Origin: Siphonodentalium dalli
Lineage: Eukaryota > Mollusca > Scaphopoda > Gadilida > Siphonodentaliidae
DNA: 64,000 nt
Assembly: GCA_032622095.1 (NCBI GenBank)
Contig: CP136065.1
Coordinates: 26,423,141 to 26,487,140, forward strand
Reading direction: 5' to 3'
Part shown: in pieces, positions 56,940-64,000 of the stretch
Position numbering within the stretch: position 1 is the stretch's first letter
How the letters are laid out: each line of letters starts with the position of its first letter
Translations under genes and position numbers: made by a program
The notes under the pieces: model-generated
What the model saw: the letters and a program-made list of their open reading frames with translations, nothing else
What the model was told of the DNA's origin: nothing
Databases searched by the model: none

Positions 56940-57860
56940 CGTATATCACGATTAGCAGGTTCAGTGCCCTTGTTGTTATGGAATAAAACAAATTCCCACG
57001 CGATACATTTCACTATTGCCATTGTTGCGATGAAAGGGATGTGGGTATCGCCCCGACCTCGAAGCCGCGACAGTTTCCCTTTCATTTTATGAAGATTAGT
57101 CCATCGACGAATCAACCACCATATCACATTGTGGTATTGATCAGCTTGTACACTCATTTATAGAGCGTGTGACGAACATCCTGCTTCATATTACAGTCGC
57201 CGACAATATATCCCATTTTATCCATCAATTATATCGCTGTCACATATGGCGGGCATGGATAATGGCATGTTGTTGACTTGAAACCTATTTCATTTGCATA
57301 ATATACAAAAGGGATTGGGGCACACGTTTTTACAACTTATGAAGCCCATCTCCCGATACAATATAATAGCACATGTGTAATCAAGATGACGGTATAAACG
57401 TATTTACATGGTGATCAGTTTTGAGATATATAATTTGTGTTGCCTTCCAGAGGTTAAAACAATGTCGCTACATTATGAATGTTTGGTACAATTAGCGAGT
57501 GCTAATATATAATCTATTAGTGTATGCTCGGAAGTAAAAATAATAGTAGATAGTCATGTACTCGACTCTGGTTTTTTGTTGCGCTCTGGAAGACAGTACG
57601 GATACTTAATAAGAACGTGCATGTTTGTGGGGGAGGGTTGTCAATTTGTGAGATAGCTGCCGCATAACAAATTGAGATTCCGGAAGCACTTTTAAGTGTA
57701 TTCAAAAGTAATATATCTATGCATGTTGTTGTCGACCAATGCTGCTCTGGTTTCTAAACTTGAAAAAAATAAGGAACTATTTGTTGTCACTTTGGCTCAT
57801 ATTCATCATGCGTGTTGATATATATATTCATGTAGTTTATACCTGGCGACGCACAGCGAG
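56940..57860. other. AT-rich DNA, nothing recognised
   Basis: Short open frames only; no motif or repeat recognised. Confidence 0.4.
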
Positions 57861-57863
57861 AAG

Positions 57864-58118
57864 CTACCTGTGATCGTCGGTCAGATAGACATCTCCGCGG
57901 TATAGGATGATCCATTTAAACGGCGATATAAATTGACCACGAATGTTTATCGCCCGTTTCATAAAACCTGCCAATATCAGTACATGTTCGGTTCGTGTGT
58001 CAATTACATTTTTTCGAGCAACCGTATATATAGGAAAAGTCACACCCCAGCTTTTTTTTTTTTTGAGTGTTGTACACAAACACGTACACAAACCTCCCCT
58101 CATCATATACTTATACAA
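57864..58118 (-). CDS. Coding-like fragment of unknown identity
   Basis: Minus-strand frame of 84 codons. The second half, TVARKNVIDTRTEHVLILAG followed by FMKRAINIRGQFISPFKW, has protein-like composition. CAG-GTAGCT follows the last sense codons at about 57866, a passable splice donor. The N-terminal third crosses a poly-T run and is unlikely to be coding. No family recognised. Confidence 0.22.
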   Translation of the reverse strand: MYKYMMRGGLCTCLCTTLKKKKSWGVTFPIYTVARKNVIDTRTEHVLILAGFMKRAINIRGQFISPFKWIILYRGDVYLTDDHR

Positions 58119-58289
58119 GGGGTTGTGCCTACCCCTTGTCCCTTCCTATACTAAAACATCAATGATGAGCAGTTATCCCAAAGGAAATGTTCATATAATA
58201 AGTTCAACAAACGTTCCCTAAATAAATAGGGCTTCTTCTGCACTTTTAGTTATTTTTCGTCTGCTTTTATCGCCTTAGCATCCCTCCAG

Positions 58290-58526
58290 ATGAATAATAG
58301 ATCATTCCAATGTATACTTATACTTTTATTATTGAATGGGATAATCCATTCAGTATCGCAAGGATTAAAACTCGAGCAAGACGTTGCATTGTCTCTTCGA
58401 AGTTTACAATGTGCTAATTCAAAGAGCCAAATTATATCTTCGACACTCATTGTTGCCACAGAAATATTTGCACCGAGTATCTATATATGGTGCTATGAGC
58501 GAAAATATGACTATGAGTCTGGATAG
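58290..58526 (+). CDS. Small frame with a signal-peptide-like start
   Basis: 78 codons. The N-terminus MNNRSFQCILILLLLNGIIH is a short charged segment followed by a leucine/isoleucine core, as in secretory signals. The remainder (EQDVALSLRSLQCANSKSQ) has few cysteines. ATAAATAAAG lies at about 58745, a possible poly(A) signal. It may be a small secreted protein or chance in AT-rich DNA. Confidence 0.2.
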   Translation: MNNRSFQCILILLLLNGIIHSVSQGLKLEQDVALSLRSLQCANSKSQIISSTLIVATEIFAPSIYIWCYERKYDYESG

Positions 58527-58529
58527 CTC

Positions 58530-59555
58530 GACTTCACGTGATCGACAACGCGCAGAAGTATTGGTGGTATATATCCAGGGCTGAGTACGATTGTGTCTAA
58601 TTTTCTTCACCATAAACGGGCTTGGATTCCAGAGAGTAAATACTTCCGTTAACCCTTGTACATATGTTGCCTGACGGTTCTTACGTGTGTTTGCATTATT
58701 TGTACTATGTATTTATATACATATATCTTCATTATATATGGAGGATAAATAAAGATCAACGACATGCGGCGAATCGAGTACATCTTATCATTAATGAGTG
58801 TTAGTTTGTGACGTCGATTATGTCATATTCGCACTAATACCAGCTACCTGGATAACAAAAGACCATAAATAATACTAAATACAGCAAGAACGCAGCCACA
58901 ATGTAGCCCTACAAGCTGGTATATCTATTCAGGCTCCGCGCTGGACCGAAATTTACTTTTGCCAAAAAAATTGCCAAATGAAAATATTTTTTGCCAAATT
59001 ATTTGAGCAATTGCCAATTGCTATATATCCCCGATAGTATCATTTTCTGCAACCTTAAGTCTTTTGTTTCGAGACCACGAGCCAGGGGTGGACCAGAGTG
59101 ACCGCCCTTACTACTGCGGACATTTTTCAAACGTTTCTGGTAACCCGCTCGCCCCTTGTTCAGACAGCCGCCCATAATAATGTTATCGAAAACGCGAAAA
59201 CAAATAAATAAACGCAAAAACTGAAACAAAATCGCGTTTATCGATCTCCGGTCAGTCGCTGATCTACATTATTGCACCGGACGTCGGTGTTTTAACATGG
59301 CGGCGCCCTTGTGAACACGGCCAGTTCAATCGGCCGTTGATCGAGATCGTTTTTATTTAAAACTAGCTGAATTCAGCGTCGGTGTGGGCTGCGGCCGCTT
59401 TGTGAGCTTAGCGCGCATTATGATCTTAACAGAAGCGCACATTTTGATCGTTTAAACATTTTGATTAAAAAAAATACATATTTTTTTATTTTAGATTGCT
59501 CAAATTAACAAACATATTTTCTTTTTTACTTTCTTTTTCTTTTAATTAAATGTTT
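58530..59555. other. AT-rich DNA, nothing recognised
   Basis: Local TTTGCCAAA-type short repeats at 58960-59020 only. Confidence 0.4.
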
Positions 59556-59574
59556 TTAAATCAAACTTTTGAAA

Positions 59575-59692
59575 AAACGAACCCCGTTATAACCACACCA
59601 AAATTAGTTGAAATCGGTCCAGGGATCCGAGAGGAAAATCCGGACAGACAGGCGGACAGACAGACATATCCTACTCTTTTATATATAGATAC
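59575..59692 (+). mobile_element. RTE-like LINE 3' end fragment
   Basis: AAACGAACCCCGTTATAACC, then AGTTGAAATCGGTCCAGGGA and a CGGACAGACAGGCGGACAGA stretch followed by TATATATAGAT. The phrase 'aaatcggtccag...gacagacagacagacat...atatatagat' is typical of 3' ends of RTE-type non-LTR retrotransposons and their SINE partners in many invertebrates. Only the tail is present. Identification is from memory of the family style, not from an alignment. Confidence 0.5.
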
Positions 59693-59699
59693 TACCTTG

Positions 59700-60605
59700 G
59701 CGTTGCTATCCCTTCCAATACCCACAAAAAATGTGCTCATTGTGTTAATTTGTGTCATGTTATATCATTTGTTGTGCCAAGGACATATACAGCTCAGAAA
59801 GAAAATACTCCATATAATGGATGTTTATATAACTAAATTTCGCCCGCCGCCATACTTTTCCGGAAACATCACTATTTGTTTTAGGCGTTAGGGTGGTTTC
59901 GCAACTCACGGATATAGTTACGTCTACGTTTAGTTGTTCTCAGTTGTGGAACCAAATAAATTGTTTCGCAAATATAACGATGACGATTCGAATTACTGTA
60001 TATGCAACAACGCATGAGTAATCGTGCGCAGTATGTACTATCTACAATGGTTTAATTTCCATTATTGATAACGCTCCATTGTAATTACTGTTACAGTGGC
60101 ATTACCGATCAATGTCCAATTATTCAAATAAGGTATACGTGTACCAATGTTTTTTTTTAACTTTAAACATTGATAAACCAAATTAATTTTTGCCAACATG
60201 GTGTCGTGACTAGTTGTTATATCAACACACAAATGAGTTAATGTTTCCCACGGATGGTGTTAGGTATAACCCACAAGATAGTTGTGAAACAAACCAAGGT
60301 GGGTTAAAATTACATATATATAACCCACTAACTTGATATATCCACTGGCACCACTTAAATGGGGTAGTATTGCCCTTCCAAACGGTTATATATCTTGACA
60401 CCTTCGAAAGCTTCAAACAAAAGTACCCTTTCCAACAGGGTCAAGTTACCACACAAGATTCGATCTGTAGTAGCTTCCCCGAGAGGGTCATGAGTTGCCA
60501 CCCAAAAGTGTTGGATTTGTCCCTCTTGAATTTAGTGTGTAATCAATGTATTCTATATGCATGTATATACGATTGCAGTCTGCTTTATACTTGGATATTG
60601 TTTTG
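59700..60605. other. AT-rich DNA, nothing recognised
   Basis: Some TATAACCCAC / GTGGGTTA words in both orientations at 60265-60330 form small imperfect inverted repeats. No gene was supported. Confidence 0.4.
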
Positions 60606-60611
60606 AATTAT

Positions 60612-60973
60612 CGCGTCGTATCGATAGCTCTGTAACCTTCGTGTCATATCTATAGGTCTGTAACCTTCGTGTCGTATATATATATAGGTCTGTAACCTTC
60701 GTGTCGTATCTATAGGTCTGTAACCTTCGTATCGTATCTTTAGGTCTGTAACCTTCGTGTCGTATCTATAGGTATGTAACCTTCGTGTCGTATCTTTCGG
60801 TCTGTAACCTTCGTGTCGTATCTATAGGTCTGTAACCTTCGTGTCGTATCTATAGGTCTGTAACCTTCGTGTCGTATCTATAGGTCTGTAACCTTCGTGT
60901 CGTATCTATAGGTCTGTAACCTTCGTGTCGTATCTATAGGTCTGTAACCTTCGTGTCGTATCTATTGGTCTTT
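60612..60973 (+). repeat. 28-bp minisatellite, about 13 units
   Basis: Unit GGTCTGTAACCTTCGTGTCG plus TATCTATA. The central units are almost identical while the ends are diverged (TCGATAGCTC at the left, TATTGGTCTTTAAC at the right); one unit has a TATATA expansion near 60680. The homogeneous-centre pattern of the giant satellite appears here on a small scale. Confidence 0.95.
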
Positions 60974-60979
60974 AACAAT

Positions 60980-61755
60980 ATTATATAGAGTCATGTACAC
61001 ACCGTCTCACATCGTCGATTCGAGTATATAATCTGATGTTTAAAACGAGTTTCTGTGTGCGAGATCATGTGTAGATTTAGTTTTATACCTTCCTCATTGT
61101 TAACAAAATCGAACTTCAACCCCCGTCGGGTTTATCGACCCGAGTAAAACGTTTCACACGACAGAGCACTATTTCATGACCTGCTAGGTTCTGAGGCCCG
61201 GCGTGTGTGGCAATCCCGATTGAGCCATAATTATATTCTCTTTATGTGGACACGGAATCGTGCGTGACATTTTGAAACCAAATATCGAGCGGTTCCAGTG
61301 TACAGAATTGGACGCGAAGGTAGCTAACCATATATAATCGTTATTATAGATGTATTTATCAACGAGTTGTATATACATCTGGAGCCGGCGAGACTATATG
61401 AGTGTGGAGGTGGTATACCACGTGCGGAACACGATGTTGTGGGTTTGATAAAGATACGGATTGCATTCACGTTGGGTATTGCTCTATAAAAAGCATAAAT
61501 GTCATGTTATTGTCAAGATCGTATGCCTTGTTAGTGAACAAAAGTCATATTAAGAGTACAGTACAGTGCATAAAGAGTGTGCGATACGCAAATCACTCAA
61601 CACAGGGGAGACCCCAACAATGGAAGTTTCGTTAAAATTGACACCATATTGTTAACAACTTACCGATATAGCGCTCGCTAATCCTCGCCACTCAAGATTT
61701 CGGTGTTGGATGGGTCACCGTGAATCACTCTCCCAAACAAAATCGCCAGTGTTGA
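60980..61755 (-). other. AT-rich DNA with one weak coding-like frame
   Basis: A minus frame at 61184-61378 (MYIQLVDKYIYNNDYIWLAT...) has mixed composition in its second half but no recognisable motif. Nothing else was seen. Confidence 0.2.
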
Positions 61756-61762
61756 GTTATTT

Positions 61763-62221
61763 GTGACCCGCCATATCAAATCCAGTCGGAAGTCGGGATT
61801 TTTTTACCCTGTGCCAATGCATTCTCTTATATATGCGAGTCGACCATAGGTCGTCTCGCATATATAAGAGAATGCATTGGCCTAACAATTTTTTTAAATT
61901 TTAATAATATTTTCTTGTATTCTTTAACAATATTATAATTTCACCCATACAGAGCCCCAGACAAACATGAGCAGACGACACTCTTTTATATGCGTCTATA
62001 TATGTGTGGGGCTCCCTGCAGGGTAATGGATGTTTTTTTTTATTTTATGTCCTAAAAATTGTCAGAAACATTTATTTAAAAAAAATTATAAAAAATTGTT
62101 AGGCCAATGCATTCTCTTATATATGCGAGGCGACCTATGGCCGACTCGCATATATAAGAGAATGCATTGGCACAGGGTAAAAAAATCCCGACTTACGCCT
62201 GGATTTTATATGGCGGGTCAC
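61763..62221 (+). mobile_element. Hairpin-ended foldback element C, complete
   Basis: Runs from GTGACCCGCCATATCAAATC to ATGGCGGGTCAC, flanked by ATTT on both sides (61759-61762 and 62222-62225), a likely 4-bp target duplication. Hairpins of 69 nt lie at 61813-61881 and 62103-62171, each the reverse complement of the other as a unit. The 221-bp interior has GAGCCCCAGACAAACATGAG and GTGTGGGGCTCCCTGCAGGG, an internal inverted pair. This is the reference copy for the family; no ORF. Confidence 0.9.
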
Positions 62222-62225
62222 ATTT

Positions 62226-62850
62226 GCTTATCGCACACCCTTTACGTGTTGTATATAAACAAATGCACAAATGTGTTTTGTTGGTAATAACGCATTCATA
62301 CTATTACACTGAATTAGAAAAACCTTAATCACAGTGACTATGATTTCTTGGTAAGGGGCTGAATTTAGTCTAGAATTATGGTGACTAACTTTGATATTAG
62401 TCACAAAGTGAGCAACGTTTCTTAGTCAAAATACAAAGGTCTTCCTTTCGTGAGTATAGAAAATACAACTTCCCCCCGCTCGGACTCAGACTACAACTTT
62501 TATTGTGCCCCACGCAAGTTCATTCCAAGTAAAGTCTGTTCCTATTTTGTATTGTAACTTAATTTTAAATTTGAGTTTCCGGAATAAAAGTCAGAATTTG
62601 ACCTTTGCTTTTTGCTAAGATACTTCCAAAATATTGACGTGGTGGCAGCACAAAAAAATAATACCCCATACACCAGATCAGATAATAACGGACATTTATA
62701 TACGTATATATCAAAGCGTTGGTCGCTTACACTAAATCCAGAACTGTAAGATTGTAAAAAACGACAAAAATTGAATTCGACCATCCATTCACAAATAATG
62801 GAAATTGACGAAAGAGCCGTTCTCGTCATTCACTAGCAGCAAAGTTTAAG
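62226..62850. other. AT-rich DNA between two foldbacks
   Basis: Nothing recognised in the 625 bp separating elements C and D. Confidence 0.4.
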
Positions 62851-62851
62851 T

Positions 62852-63236
62852 TTTTTTTACCCTGTGCCAATGCATTCTCTTATATATGCGAGTCGACCAT
62901 AGGTCGCCTCGCATATATAAGAGAATGCATTGGCCTAACAATTTTTTATCATTTTTCTTAAATAAATGTTTCTGACAATTTTTAGGACATAAAATAAAAA
63001 ACATCCATTACCCTGCAGGGAGCCCCACACATATATAGAAGCACATAGAAGAGTGTCGTCTGCTCATGTTTGTCTGGGGCTCTGTATGGGTGAAATTATA
63101 AAATTGTTAAAGAATACAAGAAAATATTATTAAAATTTAAAAAAATTGTTAGGCCAATGCATTCTCTTATATATGCGAGGCGACCTATGGTCGACTCGCA
63201 TATATAATAGAATGCATTGGCACAGGGTAAAGAAAT
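62852..63236 (-). mobile_element. Hairpin-ended foldback element D, inverted interior
   Basis: Hairpins at 62866-62934 and 63153-63221 (one base changed in the second). The interior is the reverse complement of that of A and C (CCCTGCAGGGAGCCCCACAC first, then GTTTGTCTGGGGCTCTGTAT), so the element lies in the other orientation. The outer GTGACCCGCC arms are absent; similarity starts at the poly-T/ACCCTG edge. Confidence 0.88.
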
Positions 63237-63369
63237 CAACAACAAAAACCTGGCGACATTGTCGAGTCACGAATGCAATCATCGAATAATCACGATATTG
63301 GATCTTGTGCAGCTTTCGCCAAAATCGGCAAATGAATGCACAGCCAAAAATCGACATGCTTCGAAAACG

Positions 63370-63471
63370 TTACTGTATATACATACTATTCCACTAAATG
63401 ATATTCATGGGCGGATATGTGAACATTACTATATACATACTTTTCCACTAAATGACATGTATTGACGGATC
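63370..63471 (+). repeat. 56-bp direct duplication
   Basis: TTACTGTATATACATACTAT ... CCACTAAATGATATTCATGG is followed 56 bp later by TTACTATATACATACTTTTC CACTAAATGACATG. Two copies only. Confidence 0.8.
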
Positions 63472-63479
63472 TGGAATGT

Positions 63480-64000
63480 GGATTCATTTGGTATGAACAA
63501 GGTTGCAGCAAATGTTGATAATGACGTAATGTCAATATTTTCCGACGTTGTGCAGCGCTCTTTCTATGGATATCTCCGCGAGACATGGAGAGACCAGTTA
63601 GAGATATCGACCTTTCGATTGGCGCTAATCATTTACAACTCATGCGAAATCAGTTCGGGCCATGCATGCCTTCGTGAAACACATTTACCTTTTTCGATTT
63701 GAACGGATGGAGTTGTGAAAGTCGTTATAACGACTTGTAGAAATAAAAACAAGAGCTACATCGAGCTGACTTGTAAGACATTAGTTATTCAGATTTCAAT
63801 ACATTTGGTACAGAAATGAAGATAAAAAAATTCCTGCAAGTCTGGTTATATGGTTTATTCTCTAATCTAATGTACATAAATGGATATTGAGAAATATAAA
63901 TGGAGATAGAATACAAAAGATAAACAGAGTGAGACATGGAATATGTATGTATGTACATAATATACATCGACGATCTGGTTGACATGCAGTCTGTTAGACC
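63480..64000. other. AT-rich DNA to the window end, nothing recognised
   Basis: A 74-codon plus frame (63478-63702) has mixed composition but no motif. No other feature was supported. Confidence 0.35.

Noticed and set aside
60612-60973. Telomere-like or centromere-like array
   Set aside because: The 28-bp unit has no telomere hexamer and spans only ~360 bp; nothing indicates a chromosome end.

Overview
This is eukaryotic, gene-poor, repeat-dominated DNA. There are no operons, no ribosome-binding sites and no long conserved protein-coding ORFs. Instead it holds tRNA-derived SINEs, TTAA-flanked transposon remnants, foldback elements, LINE-like 3' tails, microsatellites and at least ten separate tandem arrays. 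The SINEs (tRNA-like head and a short tail ending near GCGACATTAAACC) recall those of lophotrochozoans, so a mollusc is my best guess. That rests on remembered repeat style, not on a gene. No complete host gene could be recognised.

Layout. (1) 1-23,840 is a giant GC-richer satellite, all in one orientation. At both edges it is a degenerate array of a ~30-bp unit (CCGACACTTACCGTGATT...). In the core it is a 61-bp unit that looks like an ancient dimer of that 30-mer. On top lie higher-order blocks of 1-2 kb and two segmental duplications (1-2757 = 3542-6270, and 14316-16043 = 16541-18277). AT-rich spacers and two LINE-like tails interrupt it. (2) 23,840-38,100 is AT-rich DNA with a SINE, a hairpin-ended foldback element, a ~400-bp degenerate repeat family invaded by a MITE and by a TTAA element, a 358-bp tandem repeat, a 600-bp low-complexity foldback and a few coding-like fragments. 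(3) 38,100-43,500 holds a TTAA MITE, a 2.3-kb nested inverted-repeat element carrying a minisatellite, coding-like pieces, a MITE and a 190-bp near-perfect hairpin. (4) 43,600-48,300 holds two minisatellites and a 1.07-kb tandem duplication, each copy with a SINE in TCA/TCG microsatellite. (5) 48,300-64,000 is AT-rich, with a 24-bp octapeptide-coding minisatellite inside an inverted-repeat element, SINEs, 43-bp and 28-bp minisatellites, an RTE-like tail and two more hairpin-ended foldbacks.

The most striking signals are the hairpin-ended foldback family, whose two ends each carry the same 69-nt hairpin (eight near-identical copies over 38 kb), the visible age layers of the satellite, and transposition events that can be read directly because filled and empty copies of the same repeat lie in this window. 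Coding-like fragments are listed with low confidence. I assign no function to any of them.
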